From NCBI GenBank assembly GCA_963170055.1, contig CAUJGJ010000239.1, positions 1 to 64,000 of the forward strand: a stretch of 64,000 bases of DNA. The letters run 5' to 3'. Of the stretch, positions 1 to 14,931 are shown in pieces. The notes beneath the pieces were generated by a model. It worked only from the letters and a program-made list of their open reading frames with translations. It had not been told where the DNA came from and searched no databases. Numbering within the stretch: the first letter of the stretch is position 1; the number at the start of each line of letters is the position of its first letter. The stretch is from Halisarca cf. caerulea (taxonomy: Eukaryota; Porifera; Demospongiae; Chondrillida; Halisarcidae). Made by a program: the position numbers and the translations under genes.

Positions 1-520
1 AGTAAGAAAATGTCTTGTCTTGAGCTAAAAATGCGCTAATATTTTAGCCACCAACGGCAGCCATTTTCCGTGACACACTATAATGAGCCTGTGGAATTGT
101 TTACCATCTGTTTAGGCTAGGCAATGCTATAAGAGCTTGGGACTATAAGGTGCTTATGAGAAATTATTTGTGCAGGAACTCTGCAACTGCCATATTACTT
201 TGATAAGGGGCAAGGAGAAAGGGTGGAAACAGCGAAAATGGCAAAATGGCTGAAACAGTGGAAATGCTCTCAGTAAGCATTTGCCATATTTTGTTTGACC
301 CCACCCACATGCCCACATGTATCTACATACTACACAGTCCCACCTAGTGATTGTCACTGTAAATAGTTTAGGTGAAGGTGATGTATACGCAATTGGCCAA
401 AAGAAGACATTGTACTGTAGCGAAGCGTATTGTATATAGGGTATATATGTATTGTCAACATAAACATTTTACAGTTAATTGTATTTAATGAAAACATATG
501 CAATATATGAGCCATGTGTA
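1..520. other. Unassigned sequence left of the satellite array
   Basis: This stretch has no 104-bp monomers and no recognisable gene, RNA or element end. It is mildly AT-rich with short A/T runs. Open frames of 64-75 codons occur on both strands but have low-complexity or Cys/His-rich translations without a recognisable domain, so I do not call them genes. It probably represents flanking DNA into which the satellite array abuts. Confidence 0.5.
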
Positions 521-583
521 CACTTGCACACCCACCCACACCCACACAACACCCACACAACACACACACACACATGCACACAT
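521..583. repeat. CA-rich microsatellite at the satellite edge
   Basis: An interrupted CA/CCCA tract (cacccacccacacccacac, then a pure CA run) immediately precedes the first satellite monomer. The satellite itself contains the short motif GGACACACATGAAG, so the CA tract may have grown out of the CACACA part of a monomer at the array boundary. That origin is an inference. Confidence 0.75.
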
Positions 584-1349
584 CATGAAGTTTTTGAATT
601 GCTGTGAGTGCATTTATGTAGTGTTGGATATGCTGGTGCTAATACCAATATTTAGCACTAGCACCATGCACATTCCAAGTAGACACACATGAAGTTTCTG
701 AACTGCTGTGAGCGTATTTGTGTAGTGTTGGATATGCTGGTGCTAAGACCAATATTTGGTACTAAAACCACGCACATTCCCAGTGGACACACGTGAAGTT
801 ACTGAAGTGCTGTGGGCGCATGTGTGCAGTGTTGGATATGCTGGTGCTAATACCAATATTTGGCACTAGCAACACGCACATTCCTAGTAGACACACATGA
901 AATTTCATAAGTACTGTGGGTGTATTTGTGTAGTGTTGGATATGCTGGTGCTAATACCAATATTTAGCACTAGCACCACGCACATTCCCAGTGGACACAC
1001 ATGAAGTTTCTGAAGTAATGTGAGCGTATTTGTGTAGCGTTGGATATGATGGTGCTAAGACTAATATTTGATACTAGCACCATGCACATTCCCAGTGGAC
1101 ACACATGAAGTTACTGAAGTGCTGTAGGCGTATTTGTGTAGTGTTGGATATGCTGGTGCTAATACCAACATTTGGCACTAGCACCACGCACATTCCTAGT
1201 AGACACACATGAAATTTCATAAGTGCTGTGGGCGTATTTGTGTAGCGTCTGATATGCTGGTGCTAATACATATATTTGGCACTAGCACCACGCACATTCC
1301 AAGTGGACACACATGAAGTTACTGAAGTGCTGTGGGCGTATTTGTGCAG

Positions 1350-4300
1350 TGTTGGATATGCTGGTGCTAATACCAATATTTGGCACTAGCACCACCCAAA
1401 TTCCCAGTGGACACCCATGAAGTTTTTGAATTGCTGTGAGTGCATTTGTGTAGTGTTGGATATGCTGGTGCTAATACCAATATTTAGCACTAGCACCATG
1501 CACATTCCCAGTGGACACACATGAAGTTTCTGAAGTGCTGTGGGAGTATTTGTGTAGAGCTAGATATGCTGGTGCTAATACCAATATTTGGCACTAGCAC
1601 CACGCACATTCCTAGTAGACACACATGAAATTTCATAAGTACTGTGGGCGTATTTGTGTAGTGTTGGATATGCTTGTGCTAATACCAATATTTGGCAATA
1701 GCACCACGCACATTCCCAGTGGACACACATGACCTTGCTGAAGTGCTGTGGGCGTATTTGTGTAGTGTTGGATATGCTGGTGCTAATACAATATTTGCCA
1801 CTAGCACCACGCACATTCCCAGTGGACACACATGACCTTTCTGAAGTGCTGTGGGCGTATTTGTGTAGTGTTGGATATGCTGGTGCTTATACCAATATTT
1901 GGCACTAGAACCACGCACATTCCCAGTGGACACACATGAAGTTTCTGAAGTGCTGTGGGCGTATTTGTGTAGTGTTGGATATGCTGGTGCTAATACCAAT
2001 ATTTGGCACTAGCACCACGCACATTCCCAGTGGACACACATGAAGTTTCTGAAGTGCTGTGGGAGTATTTGTGTAGTGCTGGATATGCTGGTGCTAATAC
2101 CAATATTTGGCACTAGCACCACGCACATTCCTAGTAGACACACATGAAATTTCATAAGTACTGTGGGCGTATTTGTGTAGTGTTGGATATGCTTGTGCTA
2201 ATACCAATATTTGGCAATAGCACCACGCACATTCCCAGTGGATACACATGACCTTGCTGAAGTGCTGTGGGCGTATTTGTGTAGTGTTGGATATGCTGGT
2301 GCTAATACAATATTTGCCACTAGCACCACGCACATTCCCAGTGGACACACATGACCTTTCTGAAGTGCTGTGGGCGTATTTGTGTAGTGTTGGATATGCT
2401 GGTGCTAATACCAATATTTGGCACTAGCACCACGCACATTCCCAGTGGACACACATGACCTTTCTGAAGTGCTGTGGGCGTATTTGTGTAGTGTTGGATA
2501 TGCTGGTGCTTATACCAATATTTGGCACTAGAACCACGCACATTCCCAGTGGACACACATGAAGTTTCTGAAGTGCTGTGGGCGTATTTGTGTAGTGTTG
2601 GATATGCTGGTGCTAATACCAATATTTGGCACTAGCACCACGCACATTCCCAGTGGACACACATGAAGTTTCTGAAGTGCTGTGGGAGTATTTGTGTACT
2701 GTTGGATATGCTGGTGCTAATACCAATATTTGGCACTAGCACCACGCACATTCCCAGTGGACACACATGAAGTTTCTGAAGTGCTGTGGGAGTATTTGTG
2801 TAGTGTTGGATATGCTGGTGCCAATACCAATATTTGGCACTAGCACCACGCACATTCCCAGTGGACACACATGAAGTTTCTGAAGTGCTGTGGAAGTATT
2901 TGTGTAGTGTTGGATATGCTGGTGCTAATACCAATATTTGCCACTAGCACCACGCACATTCCCAGTGGACACACATGACCTTTCTGAAGTGCTGTGGGCG
3001 TATTTGTGTAGTGTTGGATATGCTGGTGCTAATACAATATTTGCCACTAGCACCACGCACATTCCCAGTGGACACACATGACCTTTCTGAAGTGCTGTGG
3101 GCGTATTTGTGTAGTGTTGGATATGCTGGTGCTAATACCAATATTTGGCACTAGCACCACGCACATTCCCAGTGGACACACATGACCTTTCTGAAGTGCT
3201 GTGGGCGTATTTGTGTAGTGTTGGATATGCTGGTGCTTATACCAATATTTGGCACTAGAACCACGCACATTCCCAGTGGACACACATGAAGTTTCTGAAG
3301 TGCTGTGGGCGTATTTGTGTAGTGTTGGATATGCTGGTGCTAATACCAATATTTGGCACTAGCACCACGCACATTCCCAGTGGACACACATGAAGTTTCT
3401 GAAGTGCTGTGGGAGTATTTGTGTAGTGTTGGATATGCTGGTGCTAATACCAATATTTGGCACTAGCACAACGCACATTCCCAGTGGACACACATGACCT
3501 TTCTGAAGTGCTGTGGGCGTATTTGTGTAGTGTTGGATATGCTGGTGCTTATACCAATATTTGGCACTAGAACCACGCACATTCCCAGTGAACACACATG
3601 AAGTTTCTGAAGTGCTGTGGGCGTATTTGTGTAGTGTTGGATATTCTGGTGCAAATACCAATATTTGGCACTAGCACCACGCACATTCCCAGTGGACACA
3701 CATGAAGTTTCTGAAGTGCTGTGCGCGTATTTGTGTAGTGTTGGATATGCTGGTGCTAATACCAATATTTGGCTCTAGCACCACGCACATTCCCAGTGGA
3801 CACACATGACCTTTCTGAAGTGATATGGGCGTATTTGTGTAGTGTTGGATATGCTAGTGCTAATACCAATATTTGGCACTAGCACCACGCACATTCCCAG
3901 AGGACACACATGAAGTTTCTGAAGTGCTGTGGGCGTATTTGTGTAATGTTGGATATGCTGGTGCTAATAGCAATATTTGGCACTAGCACCACGCACATTC
4001 CCAGTGGACACACATGACCTTTCTGAAGTGCTGTGGGCGTATTTGTGTAGTGTTGGATATTCTGGTGCTAATACCAATATTTGGCACTAGCACCACGCAC
4101 ATTCCCAGTGGACACACATGAAGTTTCTGAAGTGCTGTGCGCGTATTTGTGTAGTGTTGGATATGCTGGTGCTAATACCAATATTTGGCTCTAGCACCAC
4201 GCACATTCCCAGTGGACACACATGACCTTTCTGAAGTGCTGTGGGCGTATCTGTGTAGTGTTGGATATGCTGGTGCTAATACCAATATTTGGCACTAGCA

Positions 4301-5470
4301 CCACGCACATTCCCAGTGGACACACATGAAGTTTCTTAACTACTGTGGGCGCATTTGTGTAGTGTTGGATATGCTGGTGCTAATACCAATATTTGGCACT
4401 AGCACCACGTACATTCCCAGCGGACACACATGAAGTTTCTGAAGTGCTGTGGGCGTATTTGTGTAGTGTTGGATATGCTGGTGCTAATACCAATATTTGG
4501 CACTAGCACCACGCACATTCCCAGCGGACACACATGAAGTTTCTTAACTACTGTGGGCGTATTTGTGTAGTGTTGGATATGCTGGTGCTAATACCAATAT
4601 TTGGCACTAACACCACGAACATTCCCAGTGGACACACATGAAGTTTCTTAACTACTGTGGGCGTATTTGTGTAGTGTTGGATATGCTGGTGCTAATACCA
4701 ATATTTGCCACTAGCACCACGCACATTCCCAGTGGACACACATGAAGTTTCTGAAGTGCTGTGGGCGTATTTGTGTAGTGCTGGATATGCTCGTGCTAAT
4801 ACCAATATTTGGCACTAGCACCACGCACATTCCCAGTGGACACACATGACCTTTCTGAAGTGCTGTGGGCGTACTTGTGTAGTGTTGGATATGCTAGTGC
4901 TAATAAAAATATTTGGCACTAGCCCCGCGCACATTCCCAGTGGACACACATGAAGTTTCTGAAGTGCTGTGGGCGTATTTGTGTAGTGTTGGATATGCTG
5001 GTGCTAATACCAATATTTGGCACTAGCACCACGTACATTCCCAGCGGACACACATGAAGTTTCTGAAGTGCTGTGGGCGTATTTGTGTAGTGTTGGATAT
5101 GCTGGTGCTAATACCAATATTTGGCACTAGCACCACGCACATTCCCAGCGGACACACATGAAGTTTCTTAACTACTGTGGGCGTATTTGTGTAGTGTTGG
5201 ATATGCTGGTGCTAATACCAATATTTGGCACTAGCACCACGAACATTCCCAGTGGACACACATGAAGTTTCTTAACTACTGTGGGCGTATTTGTGTAGTG
5301 TTGGATATGCTGGTGCTAATACCAATATTTGGCACTAGCACCACGCACATTCCCAGTGGACACACATGAAGTGTCTGAAGTACTGTGAGCGTATTTGTGT
5401 AGTGTTGGATATGCTGGTGCTAAGACTAATATTTGGCACTAGCACCACGCACATTCCCAGTGGACACACA
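1350..5470 (+). repeat. Large satellite duplication, copy 1
   Basis: About 4.1 kb of satellite, roughly 39-40 monomers, reappears near-identically at an offset of 9,461 bp (91 monomers minus 3 bp). The match includes rare private variants such as TGCTTATACC, GATACACATGACCTTGCTG and CTGATATGGGCG-type monomers. Both ends of the match fall inside ordinary monomers, as expected for unequal exchange. Confidence 0.85.
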
Positions 5471-8400
5471 TGACCTTTCTGAAGTGCTGTGGGCGTACTT
5501 GTGTAGTGTTGGATATGCTAGTGCTAATAACAATATTTGGCACTAGCCCCGCGCACATTCCCAGTGGACACACATGAAGTTTCTGAAGTGCTGTGGGCGT
5601 ATTTGTGTAGTGTTGGATATGCTGGTGCTAATACCAATATTTGATACTAGCACCACGCACATTCCCAGTGGACACACATGAAGTTTCTGAAGTACTGTGA
5701 GCGTATTTGTCTAGTGTTGGATATGATGGTGCTAAGACTAATATTTGATACTAGCACCATGCACATTCCCAGTGGACACACATGAAGTTACTGAAGTGCT
5801 GTGGGCGTATTTGTGTAGTGCTGGATATGCTGGTGCTAATACCAATATTTGGCACTAGCACCACCCAAATTCCCAGTGGACACCCATGAAGTTTTTGAAT
5901 TGCTGTGAGTGCATTTGTGTAGTGTTGGATATGCTGGTGCTAATACCAATATTTGGCACTAGCACCACGCACATTCCCAGTGGACACACATGACCTTTCT
6001 GAAGTGCTGTAGGCGTATTTGTGTAGTGTTGGATATGCTGGTGCTAATACCAATATTTGGCACTAGCCCCGCGCACATTCCCAGTGGACACACATGAAAT
6101 TTCTGAAGTGCTGTGGGCGTATTTGTGTAGTGTTGGATATGCTGGTGCTAATACCAATATTTGGCACTAGCACCACGTACATTCCCAGCGGACACACATG
6201 AAGTTTCTGAAGTGCTGTGGGCGTATTTGTGTAGTGTTGGATATGCTGGTGCTAATACCAATATTTGGCACTAGCACCACGCACATTCCCAGTGGACACA
6301 CATGAAGTTTCTGAAGTGCTGTGGGCGTATTTGTGTAGTGTTGGATATGCTGGTGCTAATACCAATATTTGGCACTAGCACCACGCACATTCCCAGTGGA
6401 CACACATGAACTTTCTTAACTACTGTGGGCGTATTTGTGTAGTGTTGGATATGCTGGTGCTAATACCAATATTTGGCACTAGCACCACGCACATTCCCAG
6501 TGGACACACATGACCTTTCTGAAGTGCTGTGGGCGTATTTGTGTAGTGTTGGATATGCTGGTGCTAATACCAATATTTTGCACTAGCACCACGCACATTC
6601 CCAGTGGACACACATGAAGTTTCTTAACTACTGTGGGCGTATTTGTGTAGTGTTGGATATGCTGGTGCTAATACCAATATTTGGCACTAGCACCACGCAC
6701 ATTCCCAGTGGACACACATGACCTTTCTGAAGTGCTGTGGGCGTATTTGTGTAGTGTTGGATATGCTGGTGCTAATACCAATATTTGGCACTAGCACCAC
6801 GCACATTCCCAGTGGACACACATGAAGTGTCTGAAGTACTGTGAGCGTATTTGTGTAGTGTTGGATATGCTGGTGCTAAGACTAATATTTGGCACTAGCA
6901 CCACGCACATTCCCAGTGGACACACATGACCTTTCTGAAGTGCTGTGGGCGTATTTGTGTAGTGCTGGATATGCTGGTGCTAATACCAATATTTGGCACT
7001 AGCACCACGCACATTCCCAGTGGACACACATGACCTTTCTGAAGTGCTGTGGGCGTATTTGTGTAGTGTTGGATATGCTGGTGCTAATACCAATATTTGA
7101 TGCTAGCACCACGCACATTCCCAGCGGACACACATGAAGTTTCTGAAGTACTGTGAGCGTATTTGTCTAGTGTTGGATATGATGGTGCTAAGACTAATAT
7201 TTGATACTAGCACCATGCACATTCCCAGTGGACACACATGAAGTTACTGAAGTGCTGTGGGCGTATTTGTGTAGTGCTGGATATGCTGGTGCTAATACCA
7301 ATATTTGGCACTAGCACCACCCAAATTCCCAGTGGACACCCATGAAGTTTTTGAATTGCTGTGAGTGCATTTGTGTAGTGTTGGATATGCTGGTGCTAAT
7401 ACCAATATTTGGCACTAGCACCACGTACATTCCCAGCGGACACACATGAAGTTTCTGAAGTGCTGTGGGCGTATTTGTGTAGTGTTGGATATGCTGGTGC
7501 TAATACCAATATTTGGCACTAGCACCACGCACATTCCCAGCGGACACACATGAAGTTTCTTAACTACTGTGGGCGTATTTGTGTAGTGTTGGATATGCTG
7601 GTGCTAATACCAATATTTGGCACTAGCACCACGAACATTCCCAGTGGACACACATGAAGTTTCTTAACTACTGTGGGCGTATTTGTGTAGTGTTGGATAT
7701 GCTGGTGCTAATACCAATATTTGGCACTAGCACCACGCACATTCCCAGTGGACACACATGAAGTGTCTGAAGTACTGTGAGCGTATTTGTGTAGTGTTGG
7801 ATATGCTGGTGCTAAGACTAATATTTGGCACTAGCACCACGCACATTCCCAGTGGACACACATGAAGTTTCTGAAGTGCTGTGGGAGTATTTGTGTAGTG
7901 CTGGATATGCTGGTGCTAATACCAATATTTGGCACTAGCACCACGCACATTCCCAGTGGACACACATGACCTTTCTGAAGTGCTGTGGGCGTACTTGTGT
8001 AGTGTTGGATATGCTAGTGCTAATAACAATATTTGGCACTAGCCCCGCGCACATTCCCAGTGGACACACATGAAGTTTCTGAAGTGCTGTGGGCGTATTT
8101 GTGTAGTGTTGGATATGCTGGTGCTAATACCAATATTTGATACTAGCACCACGCACATTCCCAGTGGACACACATGAAGTTTCTGAAGTACTGTGAGCGT
8201 ATTTGTCTAGTGTTGGATATGATGGTGCTAAGACTAATATTTGATACTAGCACCATGCACATTCCCAGTGGACACACATGAAGTTACTGAAGTGCTGTGG
8301 GCGTATTTGTGTAGTGCTGGATATGCTGGTGCTAATACCAATATTTGGCACTAGCACCACCCAAATTCCCAGTGGACACCCATGAAGTTTTTGAATTGCT

Positions 8401-10810
8401 GTGAGTGCATTTGTGTAGTGTTGGATATGCTGGTGCTAATACCAATATTTGGCACTAGCACCACGCACATTCCCAGTGGACACACATGACCTTTCTGAAG
8501 TGCTGTAGGCGTATTTGTGTAGTGTTGGATATGCTGGTGCTAATACCAATATTTGGCACTAGCCCCGCGCACATTCCCAGTGGACACACATGAAATTTCT
8601 GAAGTGCTGTGGGCGTATTTGTGTAGTGTTGGATATGCTGGTGCTAATACCAATATTTGGCACTAGCACCACGTACATTCCCAGCGGACACACATGAAGT
8701 TTCTGAAGTGCTGTGGGCGTATTTGTGTAGTGTTGGATATGCTGGTGCTAATACCAATATTTGGCACTAGCACCACGCACATTCCCAGCGGACACACATG
8801 AAGTTTCTTAACTACTATGGGCGTATTTGTGTAGTGTTGGATATGCTGGTGCCAATACCAATATTTGGCACTAGCACCACGCACATTCCCAGTGGACACA
8901 CATGAAGTTTCTGAAGTGCTGTGGGCGTATTTGTGTAGTGTTGGATATGCTGGTGCTAATACCAATATTTGGCACTAGCACCACGCACATTCCCAGTGGA
9001 CACACATGAAGTTTCTTAACTACTTTGGGCGTATTTGTGTAGTGTTGGATATGCTGGTGCTAATACCAATATTTGGCACTAGCACCACGCACATTCCCAG
9101 TGGACACACATGACCTTTCTGAAGTGCTGTGGGCGTATTTGTGTAGTGTTGGATATGCTGGTGCTAATACCAATATTTGGCACTAGCACCACGCACATTC
9201 CCAGTGGACACACATGAACTTTCTTAACTACTGTGGGCGTATTTGTGTAGTGTTGGATATGCTGGTGCTAATACCAATATTTGGCACTAGCACCACGCAC
9301 ATTCCCAGTGGACACACATGACCTTTCTGAAGTGCTGTGGGCGTATTTGTGTAGTGTTGGATATGCTGGTGCTAATACCAATATTTGGCACTAGCACCAC
9401 GCACATTCCCAGTGGACACACATGAAGTGTCTGAAGTACTGTGAGCGTATTTGTGTAGTGTTGGATATGCTGGTGCTAAGACTAATATTTGGCACTAGCA
9501 CCACGCACATTCCCAGTGGACACACATGACCTTTCTGAAGTGCTGTGGGCGTATTTGTGTAGTGCTGGATATGCTGGTGCTAATACCAATATTTGGCACT
9601 AGCACCACGCACATTCCCAGTGGACACACATGACCTTTCTGAAGTGCTGTGGGCGTATTTGTGTAGTGTTGGATATGCTGGTGCTAATACCAATATTTGA
9701 TACTAGCACCACGCACATTCCCAGTGGACACACATGAATTTTCTGAAGTACTGTGAGCGTATTTGTCTAGTGTTGGATATGATGGTGCTAAGACTAATAT
9801 TTGATACTAGCACCATGCACATTCCCAGTGGACACACATGAAGTTACTGAAGTGCTGTGGGCGTATTTGTGTAGTGCTGGATATGCTGGTGCTAATACCA
9901 ATATTTGGCACTAGCACCACCTAAATTCCCAGTGGACACCCATGAAGTTTTTGAATTGCTGTGAGTGCATTTGTGTAGTGTTGGATATGCTGGTGCTAAT
10001 ACCAATATTTGGCACTAGCACCACGCACATTCCCAGTGGACACACATGACCTTTCTGAAGTGCTGTAGGCGTATTTGTGTAGTGTTGGATATGCTGGTGC
10101 TAATACCAATATTTGGCACTAGCCCCGCGCACATTCCCAGTGGACACACATGAAATTTCTGAAGTGCTGTGGGCGTATTTGTGTAGTGTTGGATATGCTG
10201 GTGCTAATACCAATATTTGGCACTAGCACCACGTACATTCCCAGCGGACACACATGAAGTTTCTGAAGTGCTGTGGGCGTATTTGTGTAGTGTTGGATAT
10301 GCTGGTGCTAATACCAATATTTGGCACTAGCACCACGCACATTCCCAGTGGACACACATGAAGTTTCTTAACTACTATGGGCGTATTTGTGTAGTGTTGG
10401 ATATGCTGGTGCTAATACCAATATTTGGCACTAGCACCACGCACATTCCCAGTGGACACACATGAAGCTTCTGAAGTGCTGTGGGCGTATTTGTGTAGTG
10501 TTGGATATGCTGGTGCTAATACCAATATTTGGCACTAGCACCACGCACATTCCCAGTGGACACACATGAACTTTCTTAACTACTGTGGGCGTATTTGTGT
10601 AGTGTTGGATATGCTGGTGCTAATACCAATATTTGGCACTAGCACCACGCACATTCCCAGTGGACACACATGACCTTTCTGAAGTGCTGTGGGCGTATTT
10701 GTGTAGTGTTGGATATGCTGGTGCTAATACCAATATTTTGCACTAGCACCACGCACATTCCCAGTGGACACACATGAAGTTTCTTAACTACTGTGGGCGT
10801 ATTTGTGTAG

Positions 10811-13800
10811 TGTTGGATATGCTGGTGCTAATACCAATATTTGGCACTAGCACCACCCAAATTCCCAGTGGACACCCATGAAGTTTTTGAATTGCTGTGA
10901 GTGCATTTGTGTAGTGTTGGATATGCTGGTGCTAATACCAATATTTAGCACTAGCACCATGCACATTCCCAGTGGACACACATGAAGTTTCTGAAGTGCT
11001 GTGGGAGTATTTGTGTAGAGCTGGATATGCTGGTGCTAATACCAATATTTGGCACTAGCACCACGCACATTCCTAGTAGACACACATGAAATTTCATAAG
11101 TACTGTGGGCGTATTTGTGTAGTGTTGGATATGCTTGTGCTAATACCAATATTTGGCAATAGCACCACGCACATTCCCAGTGGACACACATGACCTTGCT
11201 GAAGTGCTGTGGGCGTATTTGTGTAGTGTTGGATATGCTGGTGCTAATACAATATTTGCCACTAGCACCACGCACATTCCCAGTGGACACACATGACCTT
11301 TCTGAAGTGCTGTGGGCGTATTTGTGTAGTGTTGGATATGCTGGTGCTTATACCAATATTTGGCACTAGAACCACGCACATTCCCAGTGGACACACATGA
11401 AGTTTCTGAAGTGCTGTGGGCGTATTTGTGTAGTGTTGGATATGCTGGTGCTAATACCAATATTTGGCACTAGCACCACGCACATTCCCAGTGGACACAC
11501 ATGAAGTTTCTGAAGTGCTGTGGGAGTATTTGTGTAGTGCTGGATATGCTGGTGCTAATACCAATATTTGGCACTAGCACCACGCACATTCCTAGTAGAC
11601 ACACATGAAATTTCATAAGTACTGTGGGCGTATTTGTGTAGTGTTGGATATGCTTGTGCTAATACCAATATTTGGCAATAGCACCACGCACATTCCCAGT
11701 GGATACACATGACCTTGCTGAAGTGCTGTGGGCGTATTTGTGTAGTGTTGGATATGCTGGTGCTAATACAATATTTGCCACTAGCACCACGCACATTCCC
11801 AGTGGACACACATGACCTTTCTGAAGTGCTGTGGGCGTATTTGTGTAGTGTTGGATATGCTGGTGCTAATACCAATATTTGGCACTAGCACCACGCACAT
11901 TCCCAGTGGACACACATGACCTTTCTGAAGTGCTGTGGGCGTATTTGTGTAGTGTTGGATATGCTGGTGCTTATACCAATATTTGGCACTAGAAGCACGC
12001 ACATTCCCAGTGGACACACATGAAGTTTCTGAAGTGCTGTGGGCGTATTTGTGTAGTGTTGGATATGCTGGTGCTAATACCAATATTTGGCACTAGCACC
12101 ACGCACATTCCCAGTGGACACACATGAAGTTTCTGAAGTGCTGTGGGAGTATTTGTGTACTGTTGGATATGCTGGTGCTAATACCAATATTTGGCACTAG
12201 CACCACGCACATTCCCAGTGGACACACATGAAGTTTCTGAAGTGCTGTGGGAGTATTTGTGTAGTGTTGGATATGCTGGTGCCAATACCAATATTTGGCA
12301 CTAGCACCACGCACATTCCCAGTGGACACACATGAAGTTTCTGAAGTGCTGTGGAAGTATTTGTGTAGTGTTGGATATGCTGGTGCTAATACCAATATTT
12401 GCCACTAGCACCACGCACATTCCCAGTGGACACACATGACCTTTCTGAAGTGCTGTGGGCGTATTTGTGTAGTGTTGGATATGCTGGTGCTAATACAATA
12501 TTTGCCACTAGCACCACGCACATTCCCAGTGGACACACATGACCTTTCTGAAGTGCTGTGGGCGTATTTGTGTAGTGTTGGATATGCTGGTGCTAATACC
12601 AATATTTGGCACTAGCACCACGCACATTCCCAGTGGACACACATGACCTTTCTGAAGTGCTGTGGGCGTATTTGTGTAGTGTTGGATATGCTGGTGCTTA
12701 TACCAATATTTGGCACTAGAACCACGCACATTCCCAGTGGACACACATGAAGTTTCTGAAGTGCTGTGGGCGTATTTGTGTAGTGTTGGATATGCTGGTG
12801 CTAATACCAATATTTGGCACTAGCACCACGCACATTCCCAGTGGACACACATGAAGTTTCTGAAGTGCTGTGGGAGTATTTGTGTAGTGTTGGATATGCT
12901 GGTGCTAATACCAATATTTGGCACTAGCACAACGCACATTCCCAGTGGACACACATGACCTTTCTGAAGTGCTGTGGGCGTATTTGTGTAGTGTTGGATA
13001 TGCTGGTGCTTATACCAATATTTGGCACTAGAACCACGCACATTCCCAGTGAACACACATGAAGTTTCTGAAGTGCTGTGGGCGTATTTGTGTAGTGTTG
13101 GATATTCTGGTGCTAATACCAATATTTGGCACTAGCACCACGCACATTCCCAGTGGACACACATGAAGTTTCTGAAGTGCTGTGCGCGTATTTGTGTAGT
13201 GTTGGATATGCTGGTGCTAATACCAATATTTGGCTCTAGCACCACGCACATTCCCAGTGGACACACATGACCTTTCTGAAGTGATATGGGCGTATTTGTG
13301 TAGTGTTGGATATGCTAGTGCTAATACCAATATTTGGCACTAGCACCACGCACATTCCCAGAGGACACACATGAAGTTTCTGAAGTGCTGTGGGCGTATT
13401 TGTGTAATGTTGGATATGCTGGTGCTAATAGCAATATTTGGCACTAGCACCACGCACATTCCCAGTGGACACACATGACCTTTCTGAAGTGCTGTGGGCG
13501 TATTTGTGTAGTGTTGGATATTCTGGTGCTAATACCAATATTTGGCACTAGCACCACGCACATTCCCAGTGGACACACATGAAGTTTCTGAAGTGCTGTG
13601 CGCGTATTTGTGTAGTGTTGGATATGCTGGTGCTAATACCAATATTTGGCTCTAGCACCACGCACATTCCCAGTGGACACACACGACCTTTCTGAAGTGC
13701 TGTGGGCGTATCTGTGTAGTGTTGGATATGCTGGTGCTAATACCAATATTTGGCACTAGCACCACGCACATTCCCAGTGGACACACATGAAGTTTCTTAA

Positions 13801-14931
13801 CTACTGTGGGCGTATTTGTGTAGTGTTGGATATGCTGGTGCTAATACCAATATTTGGCACTAGCACCACGTACATTCCCAGCGGACACACATGAAGTTTC
13901 TGAAGTGCTGTGGGCGTATTTGTGTAGTGTTGGATATGCTGGTGCTAATACCAATATTTGGCACTAGCACCACGCACATTCCCAGCGGACACACATGAAG
14001 TTTCTTAACTACTGTGGGCGTATTTGTGTAGTGTTGGATATGCTGGTGCTAATACCAATATTTGGCACTAACACCACGAACATTCCCAGTGGACACACAT
14101 GAAGTTTCTTAACTACTGTGGGCGTATTTGTGTAGTGTTGGATATGCTGGTGCTAATACCAATATTTGCCACTAGCACCACGCACATTCCCAGTGGACAC
14201 ACATGAAGTTTCTGAAGTGCTGTGGGCGTATTTGTGTAGTGCTGGATATGCTCGTGCTAATACCAATATTTGGCACTAGCACCACGCACATTCCCAGTGG
14301 ACACACATGACCTTTCTGAAGTGCTGTGGGCGTACTTGTGTAGTGTTGGATATGCTAGTGCTAATAAAAATATTTGGCACTAGCCCCGCGCACATTCCCA
14401 GTGGACACACATGAAGTTTCTGAAGTGCTGTGGGCGTATTTGTGTAGTGTTGGATATGCTGGTGCTAATACCAATATTTGGCACTAGCACCACGTACATT
14501 CCCAGCGGACACACATGAAGTTTCTGAAGTGCTGTGGGCGTATTTGTGTAGTGTTGGATATGCTGGTGCTAATACCAATATTTGGCACTAGCACCACGCA
14601 CATTCCCAGCGGACACACATGAAGTTTCTTAACTACTGTGGGCGTATTTGTGTAGTGTTGGATATGCTGGTGCTAATACCAATATTTGGCACTAGCACCA
14701 CGAACATTCCCAGTGGACACACATGAAGTTTCTTAACTACTGTGGGCGTATTTGTGTAGTGTTGGATATGCTGGTGCTAATACCAATATTTGGCACTAGC
14801 ACCACGCACATTCCCAGTGGACACACATGAAGTGTCTGAAGTACTGTGAGCGTATTTGTGTAGTGTTGGATATGCTGGTGCTAAGACTAATATTTGGCAC
14901 TAGCACCACGCACATTCCCAGTGGACACACA
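10811..14931 (+). repeat. Large satellite duplication, copy 2
   Basis: This is the second copy of the block at 1350-5470. Only scattered single-base differences are visible, for example acacacgac at about 13680 against acacatgac in copy 1, and agaagcacg at about 11993 against agaaccacg. Similarity ends near 14931, where this copy continues with a different variant monomer (GGGAGTATTTG) than copy 1. Confidence 0.85.

Noticed and set aside
1575..3765. Many minus-strand open frames of 65-106 codons in the satellite, with repeated translations such as MVLAPAYPTLHKYAHSTS
   Set aside because: They arise because the 104-bp monomer has few minus-strand stops and its length shifts frame each monomer. 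Identical frames recur wherever monomers do, and single-base variants open or close them freely.
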